Of a stretch of DNA of 22,938 nt, positions 13,869 through 21,472 are shown one piece after another; position 1 is the first letter of the stretch; every line of letters starts with the position of its first letter. The position numbers and the translations under genes are program-made. Source of the stretch: Holosporaceae bacterium UBA3830 (GTDB lineage Bacteria; Pseudomonadota; Alphaproteobacteria; UBA3830); assembly GCA_002393025.1 (NCBI GenBank), contig DGIE01000056.1, positions 1 through 22,938 of the forward strand, written 5' to 3'. The notes beneath the pieces were generated by a model. The model was not told the origin of the DNA, made no database searches, and worked only from the letters and a program-made list of their open reading frames with translations.

Positions 13869-15368
13869 ATGGTAGTGAAAGACGTTAAGTTTTCAGCAGA
13901 TAGGTCTGATAATTGCTCTGTTGTAGTCGGGGTATATTCCGACGGGAGTCTGTCGGCGGGAGCGGCAGCATTGGATATTGGGGGAAAGATTTCCGAGAAC
14001 GTAAAAAAGTTGGACTTTTGCGGCAGCCTTTTTAAGACTTGCTCTTTTGTTTCATGTACGGACAAAATTAATCACGTAATCCTGGTTGGACTGGGAGAGA
14101 AATCCAGAGAATACTCTGAATTTGAATTGGAAAAATTAGGAGCTGCCATATATTGTGCAGCAGCAAAATTGGATGAAGAAGTTTCCGTGCTGGTTTCCGG
14201 AAATGATATCTCCTTCAAGTGCGATAAGTACGCTACTGAGTTGATGGCACTCGGGTTTATGCTGAAGTCATGGAATTTCGATAAGTACAAAACGAAGTGT
14301 GATTGCGAATGTAAACCGAAATTGAAACGCGTTGTATTTGTGACAGAGAAATACGAGGATGTAGCTGCCGAGTTTGTGTGGTTCAAAAATTTAGCAGACG
14401 GAATTTTTCTGACGCGAGAGGTAGTCTCTGAGCCGGCAAATGTGATTTATCCTGAAACCTTGGCAAAGATCGCGGAATCTGAGTTAAAGCCGTTGGGAGT
14501 CGAGGTACAAATCCTCGAAAAAGATGAAATGGCAAAGTTGGGAATGGGAGCGTTGCTCGGAGTTGCTCAGGGCAGCGAAAAAGATCCTCGGTTGGTTATT
14601 CTGAAATGGAATGGTGCACCAGATAAAAACACGAAGCCTGTGGCTTTCGTCGGAAAGGGAGTTACTTTCGACAGTGGAGGTATCAGCATTAAGCCTGACG
14701 ACGGAATGTATGAAATGCGTTACGACATGGCAGGATCGGGAACTGTTTTAGGATTGATGAAAGCAATTGCTCTAAACAAATTGCCAGTAAATGTTATTGG
14801 AGCGATGGCTTTGGTCGAGAATATGCCGTCAGGATCGGCGCAACGTCCGGGAGATGTCGTAAAATCAATGTCGGGTCAAACAATTGAAATTATGAGTACA
14901 GACGCAGAAGGTCGTTTGATCCTTGCTGATGCATTGTGGTATGTACAAAGTCAATATAATCCGGAAACGATTGTTGATTTGGCCACTCTAACAGGAGCGA
15001 TTGTCGTTGCACTGGGACATGAGTTTGCCGGACTGTTCTCGAATTGCGACGTGCTGGCGGACCAAATCAAAGCGTCTTCGGAAATTACCGGAGAAAAAGT
15101 TTGGAGGATGCCTCTGACTGAGCATTTTGATAAATCCATAAATTCGGATATCGCTGATATGATAAATCTGAGCAAGCCGGGTACTCGTGCAGGAGGGACA
15201 ACCGCAGCTCAGTTCCTGAAACGATTTGTTAACGATAAAAGATGGGCTCATATCGATATCGCAGGTGTTGAAACAACAAAAGATGACTTGTTTATCTGTT
15301 CAAAGGGAGTAACAGGCTTTGGTGTACATCTGCTTTTCGACTTCCTTTGTAGGAATTATACAAAATAA
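13869..15368 (+). CDS. pepA: Leucyl aminopeptidase (M17), PepA
   Basis: A two-metal aminopeptidase that removes N-terminal residues from peptides. The ATG at 13869 gives 499 residues, the normal family length; an in-frame ATG at 13668 would add 67 unrelated residues and lies upstream of the promoter. GGGG precedes the chosen start. Metal and catalytic residues are all present: K263 and D268 in GKGVTFDSGG, D286 in RYDMAG, D345 and E347 in STDAEGRLILADAL, and R349. The usual NTDAEGR reads STDAEGR here, a mild change. In enterobacteria PepA also binds DNA (XerCD sites, carAB); whether this one does is unknown. It leads a long operon, with holC 21 bases downstream, an arrangement common in proteobacteria. 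Confidence 0.97.
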   Translation: MVVKDVKFSADRSDNCSVVVGVYSDGSLSAGAAALDIGGKISENVKKLDFCGSLFKTCSFVSCTDKINHVILVGLGEKSREYSEFELEKLGAAIYCAAAKLDEEVSVLVSGNDISFKCDKYATELMALGFMLKSWNFDKYKTKCDCECKPKLKRVVFVTEKYEDVAAEFVWFKNLADGIFLTREVVSEPANVIYPETLAKIAESELKPLGVEVQILEKDEMAKLGMGALLGVAQGSEKDPRLVILKWNGAPDKNTKPVAFVGKGVTFDSGGISIKPDDGMYEMRYDMAGSGTVLGLMKAIALNKLPVNVIGAMALVENMPSGSAQRPGDVVKSMSGQTIEIMSTDAEGRLILADALWYVQSQYNPETIVDLATLTGAIVVALGHEFAGLFSNCDVLADQIKASSEITGEKVWRMPLTEHFDKSINSDIADMINLSKPGTRAGGTTAAQFLKRFVNDKRWAHIDIAGVETTKDDLFICSKGVTGFGVHLLFDFLCRNYTK

Positions 15369-15389
15369 CTGAAAAAACGGAGCAAAAGT

Positions 15390-15830
15390 ATGGAACTGAA
15401 TTTTTACCACGTGATGAGCGGAAATTTAGTTCCTTCTGTTGTGAAATTGTTGGAAAAGGTCTACGATTCAGGGAAGAAGTGCATTTTTTTCAGCCCTATA
15501 GAGGATCGAGTCCAGGTCGTTGATAAGACTCTGTGGACTTTTTCCAAAAATGCTTTTATCCCGCATGGAGACAGATCGTTGGGATTTTCAGAACTTCAGT
15601 CTGTCTATTTAACTTCGGAAATCGAAAATCCGAACCAAGCAACCGTGCTGATGATGACTGATGATTTCGATTACAAAAGTTGGAGCGAAGGTTTCGAAAG
15701 AATTATTTTTGTTTTTGAAGACGATGATTCGGCAGAAGCAGCTCATTCGCTATTCGAAGACTTGAAAAGTCAACGGGAAAATGTAAAATATTGGAAGCAA
15801 TCCCGAAGTGGTTGGGAAAAATTAAGTTAG
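15390..15830 (+). CDS. holC: DNA polymerase III chi subunit
   Basis: Chi links the clamp loader to single-strand binding protein at the replication fork. The protein has 146 residues, the usual size. It opens with MELNFYHV and has KCIFFSPIEDRVQVVDKTLW near residues 30-49, then FIPHGD; the sequence between the first helix and this region fits the chi fold. GGAG precedes the start. Its position right after pepA is the conserved pepA-holC pair and supports the call. It sits 9 bases before ndk. Confidence 0.9.
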   Translation: MELNFYHVMSGNLVPSVVKLLEKVYDSGKKCIFFSPIEDRVQVVDKTLWTFSKNAFIPHGDRSLGFSELQSVYLTSEIENPNQATVLMMTDDFDYKSWSEGFERIIFVFEDDDSAEAAHSLFEDLKSQRENVKYWKQSRSGWEKLS

Positions 15831-15839
15831 GGAAAACAA

Positions 15840-16262
15840 ATGTCTATACAGAAAACACTTTCTATTATAAAGCCGGATGCTGTTGCGAGAAATCTCGTTG
15901 GCAGCATCGATGCAAAGTTGGAGCAAGCGGGGTTACGTATCGTCGCTATGCGTAGAATCCAAATGACAAAAGAGCAAGCTCAGCAATTCTATGCTGTACA
16001 CAGCGACAAAGCATTCTTCGACAGTCTTTGTGATTACATGTCATCTGGTCCTGTTGTTGTTCAGGTGTTGAGCGGAGAGAATGCGGTAGCAAAAAATCGT
16101 GAGATCATGGGAGCAACGAATCCTGCCAACGCGGAGATCGGAACTATTCGCAGAGATTTTGGGGAAAGCATAGAACATAACTCCGTTCACGGTTCTGATT
16201 CTCCGGAAAATGCGGAAATCGAAATAAATTTCTTCTTTAGCAAGTTGGAAATTATCGACTAA
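15840..16262 (+). CDS. ndk: Nucleoside diphosphate kinase
   Basis: Ndk moves the gamma phosphate from ATP to other NDPs through a phospho-histidine. The 140 residues fit the family. It begins QKTLSIIKPDAVARN, and the active-site block NSVHGSDSPENA contains His117. Other landmarks are GLRIVAMRRIQMT and GATNPANAEIGTIRRDFG. A ribosome site AGGGA lies upstream. One base separates its stop from the next start codon, so the downstream gene is translationally close. Confidence 0.98.
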   Translation: MSIQKTLSIIKPDAVARNLVGSIDAKLEQAGLRIVAMRRIQMTKEQAQQFYAVHSDKAFFDSLCDYMSSGPVVVQVLSGENAVAKNREIMGATNPANAEIGTIRRDFGESIEHNSVHGSDSPENAEIEINFFFSKLEIID

Positions 16263-16263
16263 C

Positions 16264-16818
16264 ATGAAGCGCTTTTTGGTTTTGCCGCTGTTTTTCTCAC
16301 TAGGTGTTTCAGCAGATGCATCTTATCTGGAGGTGAATGGCGTTACGACGAGAATAACAGACAGAAATTCTCTTGTGGCAAAACAAAGAGCGCTCTCGAA
16401 TTCAACAAATAGAGCATTTCATCGGTTGCTGGATAGTTACTTTCCTGAGGCGGTATCCTTAAAAGGTAAAATTCGAGAAGATAAAATCCAGGATTGCGTA
16501 TATGATTATTCAGTAGATCAGGAAAAATTTTCGGGGAAAACATATATAGCGAAGTTTTCATTCAGATTTTCGAAAGAGGCCGTGCAGAAAATCCTCAGAA
16601 GTCATAACATTTCTTCCTTTGAAGAGAAAAAATCTGAAAAAAGTAACGTCGTGGTTTATACTCAGGATTATTTGAATCACTACAAACAACTCAAAGAGTA
16701 TAAAGTAGTTTTATTTTCCCCCAAAAGGCTGATTTTAGAGGTTCCAGCTGATGAAATGAGTCCTCTGATCCATTCTAGAATTGCGTTTGAAAGATTCAAT
16801 GCTGAAATTTGTTCCTAA
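16264..16818 (+). CDS. Exported DUF2066-like protein
   Basis: A protein of 184 residues with a signal peptide (MKRFLVLPLFFSLGVSADA). It resembles DUF2066 proteins: an early segment NSLVAKQRALSNSTNRAFHRLL (compare the family's repeated Ala-Leu helix after ADRS), and FRFSKEAVQKILRSHNI (about 97-115), like the family's F-x-F-x-x-x-A-L-x-x-x-L-R. In gammaproteobacteria DUF2066 genes often lie beside the perM-type permease and hda, which is what follows here after pgsA. That context strengthens the call. The function is unknown; an envelope role is likely. Its last 20 bases overlap the next gene. Confidence 0.7.
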   Translation: MKRFLVLPLFFSLGVSADASYLEVNGVTTRITDRNSLVAKQRALSNSTNRAFHRLLDSYFPEAVSLKGKIREDKIQDCVYDYSVDQEKFSGKTYIAKFSFRFSKEAVQKILRSHNISSFEEKKSEKSNVVVYTQDYLNHYKQLKEYKVVLFSPKRLILEVPADEMSPLIHSRIAFERFNAEICS

Positions 16819-17338
16819 CATCATTACAGCTTTAAGAATACTGTTAGCATTTCTGTTTATACCTTTTTTTTTGCAGGGCAAATTTGTCTGGACACTGGTT
16901 GTCTTTTTCGTCGCCGCAATTTCTGATTTTCTTGATGGTTATATTGCTCGGAAATTTAAGGTCACTTCGAAGTTTGGCGCTATGATGGATCCTGTTGCAG
17001 ACAAAATCCTGATGTTTGTATCGTACCTGCTATTTGCCTACGAAAGAATCATCCCATATTATCTGGCAACCGTGGTAATTCTGCGAGATGTTCTAATCCT
17101 CGCTGTCGTAATAATCTGTTTTATAAAAAAAGTAAAGCTAAGGTTCTCCCCTATTATATCCAGTAAGATCAACACAGCTGTACAATTAGCCTTTGTAGTA
17201 TTAGTATTGACTTGCAAGACCTTCTCAATCAATTTATCATTGGATGTATTTGTTTTGTTCGTTTGCGGAATGACTATCTATTCTGGACTGGACTATGCGA
17301 GAAGGTATAAATGGATCAAAGATGAATTATGCTCATGA
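16799..17338 (+). CDS. pgsA: CDP-alcohol phosphatidyltransferase, PgsA-like
   Basis: The enzyme joins a CDP-diacylglycerol lipid to an alcohol phosphate, probably glycerol-3-phosphate (phosphatidylglycerophosphate synthase). The catalytic motif D-x2-DG-x2-AR-x8-G-x3-D-x3-D is complete: D43, D46-G47, A50-R51, G60, D64, D68. The 179 residues hold about six hydrophobic segments, and the N-terminus LKFVPNIITALRILLA is typical of PgsA. The ATG at 16799 is preferred to an in-frame TTG at 16781. It overlaps the 3' end of the previous gene by 20 bases and the next gene by 17, suggesting coupled translation. Alcohol specificity is inferred from overall similarity. Confidence 0.88.
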   Translation: MLKFVPNIITALRILLAFLFIPFFLQGKFVWTLVVFFVAAISDFLDGYIARKFKVTSKFGAMMDPVADKILMFVSYLLFAYERIIPYYLATVVILRDVLILAVVIICFIKKVKLRFSPIISSKINTAVQLAFVVLVLTCKTFSINLSLDVFVLFVCGMTIYSGLDYARRYKWIKDELCS

Positions 17339-18374
17339 TAAAAAAATTTGGCTCTCGGGTTTCGGTATATTCTGCATTGGCTCTTTTTTCTACTTATTTT
17401 CGGATGTTTCGTTCCCCTTCATATTCGGATTTGTTTTAGCCTATTTACTCGCTCCCGTAATAAGTTTTTCGTCCGAGTATGTTAATAGGTCTCTGGTAAG
17501 TTTTGCCTTTGTCTTTCTATTCCTGGCCGTCTTGGTTTCCGCTGGATTGGTTTTCATTCCGAAAATCAAGGAGTATATACTATACATCGTCGAAAACATG
17601 CCTAAACTCTATGACGATTTCGTAAAATTCTCGGATCAACTCGTCTACTCTGAAGCAGTTATACCATATCAAGCAGAAATAGAGAGCTTGAAGAAGGAAC
17701 TGCAGAAATATACAGATCAAAAACTATTGCTTTTAACACCTGTGCTGAAAGGAATCGCTTCTCAAAAAAGCACCATAGCAGAATGGATGTCGTTTTTTGT
17801 CATCACTCCCATTTCTTTTTACTATTTCTCGAGAGATTGGGAGAAGTTATCATTTCAAATTTATAATCTGATACCACTGAGGCAGCAGGAATTCGTGACC
17901 GAAATTTTCCTGATTATAAGAAAATCATTTGGGAAATTTTTTCATGCGCAATTCTATGTGGTAGTTGTACTATTTGCTTATTATGCGACACTTTTGTGGA
18001 TTATCGGAATAGATCATAGTCTGTTTTTCGGACTGTTTTCCGGGTTGCTTTCGTTTATTCCTTTCATAGGAGCATTAATCGCCTGCTTTATAGTGATTTT
18101 CTTGTCAGTATCCTCGCTAACCATAGTAAAGTTCTGTGTTTTACTCGCAATTTACACGCTCGGACAAATTATCGAAGGGTATGTTCTATCACCAAAGTTC
18201 GTCGGAAAAGGAACGGGTCTGCATCCGTTATGGATATTATTCGCGTTCTTCGCTGGATTTAAATTGTTAGGTGTTCTCGGAGTGTTAATTTCTATTCCCG
18301 TAATTGCAATGCTGCGGGATCTCGTAAATTTCGGCATACAGAAGTTCAAAGCCAGTTCAATGTATAAGCAATAG
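17322..18374 (+). CDS. AI-2E/PerM-family membrane permease
   Basis: About 350 residues with seven or eight hydrophobic segments in the pattern of the AI-2E transporter (UPF0118, PerM/TqsA) family: paired helices at the N-terminus (SFPFIFGFVLAYLLAPVIS), a soluble middle region (about 80-150), then VITPISFYYFSRDW and the conserved SGLLSFIPFIGALIA (about 243-257), and finally GTGLHPLWILFAFFAG. The start is uncertain: ATG at 17322 overlaps pgsA by 17 bases, and an in-frame ATG at 17295 would add nine residues; neither has a strong ribosome site. Members export varied small molecules or ions; the substrate here is unknown. Position next to hda is a recurring proteobacterial arrangement. Confidence 0.88.
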   Translation: MNYAHDKKIWLSGFGIFCIGSFFYLFSDVSFPFIFGFVLAYLLAPVISFSSEYVNRSLVSFAFVFLFLAVLVSAGLVFIPKIKEYILYIVENMPKLYDDFVKFSDQLVYSEAVIPYQAEIESLKKELQKYTDQKLLLLTPVLKGIASQKSTIAEWMSFFVITPISFYYFSRDWEKLSFQIYNLIPLRQQEFVTEIFLIIRKSFGKFFHAQFYVVVVLFAYYATLLWIIGIDHSLFFGLFSGLLSFIPFIGALIACFIVIFLSVSSLTIVKFCVLLAIYTLGQIIEGYVLSPKFVGKGTGLHPLWILFAFFAGFKLLGVLGVLISIPVIAMLRDLVNFGIQKFKASSMYKQ

Positions 18375-18391
18375 AGAAATTCAGGAAGTTA

Positions 18392-19066
18392 ATGAGAGCG
18401 ATTCAGGAAGTTTTTGATTTTTCAAAGGAAGAAAGTCTGGACTGGAGTGATTTCATCGAAAGTCCCGAAAATCGCGATGCCCTGACGTATCTTACTCGTT
18501 GGCCGAATTGGAATTCTAACGGATTGGTAATCGTTGGCGAACACGGCGTTGGGAAAACACATTTGGCATCTTTATGGGCTCAATCAGCCAATGCAGTTTA
18601 TGTTTTAAAAAATTGTTTAAACGATGATCCCCGTGATTTATTCACCTATACAAAGGATAATAGATGCAATTTCGTATTCGATAATTTCCAAAATTTTCTG
18701 GTAGATCAACATTGGCTATTTGATTTTTATAATATCGCAAGAGAAACACACCGATCTTTTTTGATCACTGATATAACTCCTCCTTCTCTATGGGATATTA
18801 CCCTACCCGACTTAAAATCAAGATTAAATTTACTCCCGGTTGTACGAATATCCAGTCATAGTGATGAATTGCTTTTTAAGGTTACGAAAAAATTGGCAAA
18901 AGACTATGAAATTGAAATCGCAGACAATGTCGTGGAGTATATCCTAACAATGTGCCAACGCGATATTCCAGGAATTTCATATATTTTAAAAACTTTGGAT
19001 AAACTATCTTTACAGCAAAAAAAACCTCTTAACCTGAATTTTGTTAGAAAATATTTGAATGTATAA
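18392..19066 (+). CDS. hda: Hda, DnaA-related regulator of replication initiation
   Basis: Hda works with the beta clamp to stimulate ATP hydrolysis by DnaA and prevent re-initiation. The protein has 224 residues, as expected. The N-terminus has a clamp-binding motif Q5-x-x-F-D-F (IQEVFDF). The P-loop GEHGVGKTH spans 49-57. The Walker B region FVFDNFQN (94-101) keeps one Asp, and SFLITDITPP follows as sensor 1. DLKSRL is the box VII arginine region, and RDIPGISYILKTLDK is sensor 2. No DNA-binding domain IV is present, which separates it from DnaA. It ends the operon that starts with pepA; no terminator is visible before rnpB. Confidence 0.92.
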   Translation: MRAIQEVFDFSKEESLDWSDFIESPENRDALTYLTRWPNWNSNGLVIVGEHGVGKTHLASLWAQSANAVYVLKNCLNDDPRDLFTYTKDNRCNFVFDNFQNFLVDQHWLFDFYNIARETHRSFLITDITPPSLWDITLPDLKSRLNLLPVVRISSHSDELLFKVTKKLAKDYEIEIADNVVEYILTMCQRDIPGISYILKTLDKLSLQQKKPLNLNFVRKYLNV

Positions 19067-19143
19067 GTTGAAATCGTCCGCTCGTAGCAGAGTATTTTTA
19101 TCGTTGTGATAGAATATCAACTCTCAATATGTTAAGATATTCC

Positions 19144-19527
19144 GTTTTTGTGGGGTTGGATGGCTGCTGCTTAGTTGCAGAGGAAAGTCCGGACTCCTTG
19201 AAGGAAAGTGCCGGGTAACGCCCGGCGGTACCGGTATTTTGAATAATTCCGTGAATTTTCGAATATGGTGCTAGGGAAAGTGTAACAGAAAATATACCGC
19301 CCGGTTTCGGGTAAGGTTGAAAAGGCGAGGTAAGAGCTCACCGCGCGCTTGGTAACAGGCGCGGCAGTACAAACCCCACTTGGAGCAAAACCAAATAGGA
19401 ATAACGTGTCCTTCACACTATGTTATTCGGGTAGGTTGCTAGATGTCTGCGGCAACGTAGATGCAAGATGAATAGCCATCGGAATCGAAAGATTTTACAG
19501 AATCCGGCTTATAGACTTCACAAAAAC
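19144..19527 (+). ncRNA. rnpB: RNase P RNA (type A)
   Basis: The catalytic RNA that trims tRNA 5' leaders. Conserved blocks occur in order: GAGGAAAGTCCGGACTCC at 19180-19197, GGGTAAGGTTGAAAAGGCGAGGTAAGAGCTCACC starting near 19308 (positions only approximate), AAACCCCACTTGGAGCAAAACCAAATAGG from about 19371, and ACAGAATCCGGCTTATAG near 19497-19514. The 5' and 3' ends are set by helix P1: bases 19144-19156 pair with 19515-19527 over 13 bp. A possible -10 element TAAGAT is at 19133-19138; no clear -35. No T-tract follows on the + strand, so the 3' end is probably processed. It sits between hda and a convergent gene. Confidence 0.95.
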
Positions 19528-19546
19528 ATCTTGTGGGTGCCACAAG
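19522..19546 (-). terminator. Terminator of the coiled-coil gene, overlapping the rnpB end
   Basis: On the - strand CTTGTGG (19540-19546) pairs with CCACAAG (19530-19536) around a 3-base loop, followed by ATG and TTTTT (19522-19526). The stem starts directly after the stop codon. Its T-run is the complement of the rnpB P1 3' strand, so the two convergent ends share sequence. Confidence 0.7.
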
Positions 19547-20596
19547 CTAAATTTCATGGCGTGTCAGCAATCGATTATACTCTGTAACAAGACTCGTAAA
19601 CTCATCTGAAGGAAAACTCACTCTTTCCGCAGCTTTAATCTCTGCGTTATATTTTGCCTTAGCAAGTGAATTTTGTGATTCAATTGCTGCGTTACTTGCT
19701 CTACGTTTGAGATTTTCTTCGTTTATTTTACGTTCTAAAACAGGACGCAACCCATACGCGAAATAATCACAAGATTGGTCCATCCATCCCTGTTTCGGAA
19801 GACCCGTTTTAAATCCCGATGATCTGGTAAATGTTCGAGTTGCTCCCGATACTTTCAGATATTCCCCTTCCACAACAAACATCGGCAAAATCGCCTTAAT
19901 TTCTTGCAATTTCGGTTCGGAAACGCTGGTGTTATCGAGATAAGTTTGAATAGATTGCAGTTTACTTTCATCCAACAAGGTCTCAAATACGTTCAATTTA
20001 GTAAGAATGTCAGATAACGTTTCACGCCGTACTTGCAGATTACATTCCTTCAACTGGTCCGCTGTCTCCGTAATATAAGTTGGAGTATCTTGTCCGTTAG
20101 TCTTGCAATTCGTAATAATATCAAGAACCTTCTTTTTTATTTCCATATACTCTTGAAATTTTTCCTCTAAAAATTCATCCCAGCCTGAGTCTATTTTTTT
20201 CTCCACACCTTCAATTGTTGAAAGCATACTTAAAACCTGAGAAGAGAGACTTCCCATTGATGTTGCCAGTGCAGAAACTCCTGTAGATATACTCTGTATA
20301 CTCTCCTGCATGGCATTTACTTTCGTTGTATTAATTTCTACTTGTGACTTCACACCAAGGGTAATTTCCCCTGTGTCAGGATTTGTCTTATCATTCAAAA
20401 TATCTAACACATCTTTCACCTGTGACTGTAAGCCTTGAATTATTTCACCCTCGGCACTTGTTGTATCATTAAGAATATTTTTAATTTCTGTCACAGCTGT
20501 TTCCACATTGCGCAAACGAGCTTCATAAGCTGACGGATCCATTGCAAAAATATGTATACAATTACAGCTCATAAGTATAAATAAAATTTTTTTCAT
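19547..20596 (-). CDS. Secreted coiled-coil protein of unknown function
   Basis: 349 residues; no family recognised. It starts with a signal peptide, MKKILFILMSCNCIHIFA, and cleavage is likely after residue 18. The next about 120 residues have heptad-like spacing of Ile, Leu and Val and look coiled-coil. They include an imperfect tandem repeat of period about 25: ILNDTTSAEGEIIQGLQSQV (41-60) and ILNDKTNPDTGEITLGVKSQV (66-86). The C-terminal third (about 240-285) is more globular, with GWMDQSCDYFAYG, then a charged helix to the end. The ribosome site AAGGAAGG precedes the start, and a promoter lies just upstream. It is a single-gene unit. An exported or surface-associated structural protein is a reasonable inference, no more. 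Confidence 0.82.
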   Translation of the reverse strand: MKKILFILMSCNCIHIFAMDPSAYEARLRNVETAVTEIKNILNDTTSAEGEIIQGLQSQVKDVLDILNDKTNPDTGEITLGVKSQVEINTTKVNAMQESIQSISTGVSALATSMGSLSSQVLSMLSTIEGVEKKIDSGWDEFLEEKFQEYMEIKKKVLDIITNCKTNGQDTPTYITETADQLKECNLQVRRETLSDILTKLNVFETLLDESKLQSIQTYLDNTSVSEPKLQEIKAILPMFVVEGEYLKVSGATRTFTRSSGFKTGLPKQGWMDQSCDYFAYGLRPVLERKINEENLKRRASNAAIESQNSLAKAKYNAEIKAAERVSFPSDEFTSLVTEYNRLLTRHEI

Positions 20597-20620
20597 TTTT
20601 CAAAATCCTTCCTTAATTAG

Positions 20621-20650
20621 ATTTTATCGTACGCAATTATTGGTTAACAA
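20621..20650 (-). promoter_or_regulatory. Promoter of the coiled-coil gene, -35 within a GTTAAC motif
   Basis: On the - strand, TTGTTA (20645-20650) and TAAAAT (20621-20626) are 18 bases apart. The -35 overlaps GTTAACAAATG (20643-20653), the same 11-mer found in the cca promoter. Confidence 0.5.
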
Positions 20651-20730
20651 ATGACTAACAAATTTAATTACATAATACGGCTAATCTGATCGATTGAAGA
20701 GGAAAAAGAATTTCTGTAAACCTCGCCTTC

Positions 20731-20759
20731 TTGCTCTTTAATTTGAAAACAGTTATCAT
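20731..20759 (+). promoter_or_regulatory. Putative promoter of ferredoxin-secG-kdsA-ftsB
   Basis: TTGCTC (20731-20736) and TATCAT (20754-20759) are 17 bases apart. The predicted start near 20766 leaves room for the GAGGT ribosome site before the GTG at 20786. Confidence 0.5.
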
Positions 20760-20785
20760 TGGGCAACGTGATTTGAGGTAAGGCA

Positions 20786-20953
20786 GTGAAAATTATTGCT
20801 GAAAAGTGCCAAAAGTGCTTGGAGTGTGCGGAGGTTTGTCCGGTGAAAGCGATCTCGGAAAAAGATGGTAAGGTTGTTATCAACAAAGAGATTTGTTTGA
20901 GTTGCGGATGTTGCGCCTCAATCTGTCCTAACTGTGCGATTGAGTTTGAATAG
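20786..20953 (+). CDS. 2[4Fe-4S] ferredoxin, 55 residues
   Basis: A short gene with a complete bacterial-type ferredoxin pattern. The first cluster motif is C8-x2-C11-x2-C14-x3-C18-P, the second C37-x2-C40-x2-C43-x3-C47-P, plus a spare Cys42 and Cys50. It carries electrons at low potential in the cytoplasm; the partner is unknown. GTG at 20786 is the start, with GAGGT 6 bases upstream. It lies 9 bases before secG, probably in the same transcript. This is not a gene normally found in front of secG, so its place here is unusual. Confidence 0.9.
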   Translation: MKIIAEKCQKCLECAEVCPVKAISEKDGKVVINKEICLSCGCCASICPNCAIEFE

Positions 20954-20962
20954 GGAGTTACA

Positions 20963-21463
20963 ATGCTATCGGTTTTATTGGGTTTACATTTTGCTCTTAC
21001 GTTAGCAATTATTGGATTGATTTTGTTACAAAAACATGATTCTGATGGAGCCTTAGGATCCAGCGGAGGAGGCGCAGCCAGTGGAATGTTTTCAGTTAGG
21101 GGACAGGCTAATATTTTGACTAAATCCACTGCTATCTTGATGGCCGTCTTCATGGTTAACTGCTTGGTTATGGCAAAAATTACAAAAAACAGACCGACCA
21201 AGGTTTCAGTCATTGATAGAGTTGCCAATGAGAGTGTTATACCAGTAAAGGAAGATCCGAATAAGGCTAACAATCCGAATGCTGGACTGGCCCCAAATGG
21301 AAGGCCTATGCCGACTCCTCCATCTGATCCAAGCAAGTTAAAGAAGCCTGGGCAAACCCAAAATAATCCAGCCGACAAACCTGCGTCGACTCTTCCATCC
21401 GGTTCAGGCAAATCACAGTCGACTCCAGCAAAACCGGAGCCAAAGAATTCTACAAAAAAATAG
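20963..21463 (+). CDS. secG: Protein-export membrane protein SecG
   Basis: SecG is the small third subunit of the SecYEG translocon. The first about 75 residues show the family shape: helix 1 (LLGLHFALTLAIIGLILLQ), the loop SDGALGSSGGGAASGMF with the glycine-rich conserved segment, ANILTKSTAILMAVFMVN, and helix 2 to about residue 70. The tail (about 75-166) is low in complexity and rich in Pro, Ser, Asn and Lys. The protein is longer than the E. coli form, but such tails occur in alphaproteobacteria. GGGAG precedes the ATG. It is followed by kdsA with a 9-base gap. Confidence 0.95.
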   Translation: MLSVLLGLHFALTLAIIGLILLQKHDSDGALGSSGGGAASGMFSVRGQANILTKSTAILMAVFMVNCLVMAKITKNRPTKVSVIDRVANESVIPVKEDPNKANNPNAGLAPNGRPMPTPPSDPSKLKKPGQTQNNPADKPASTLPSGSGKSQSTPAKPEPKNSTKK

Positions 21464-21472
21464 GAGACTGAA

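Noticed and set aside
19171..19416. 81-codon - strand frame
   Set aside because: It lies within the RNase P RNA, whose conserved blocks explain the sequence.
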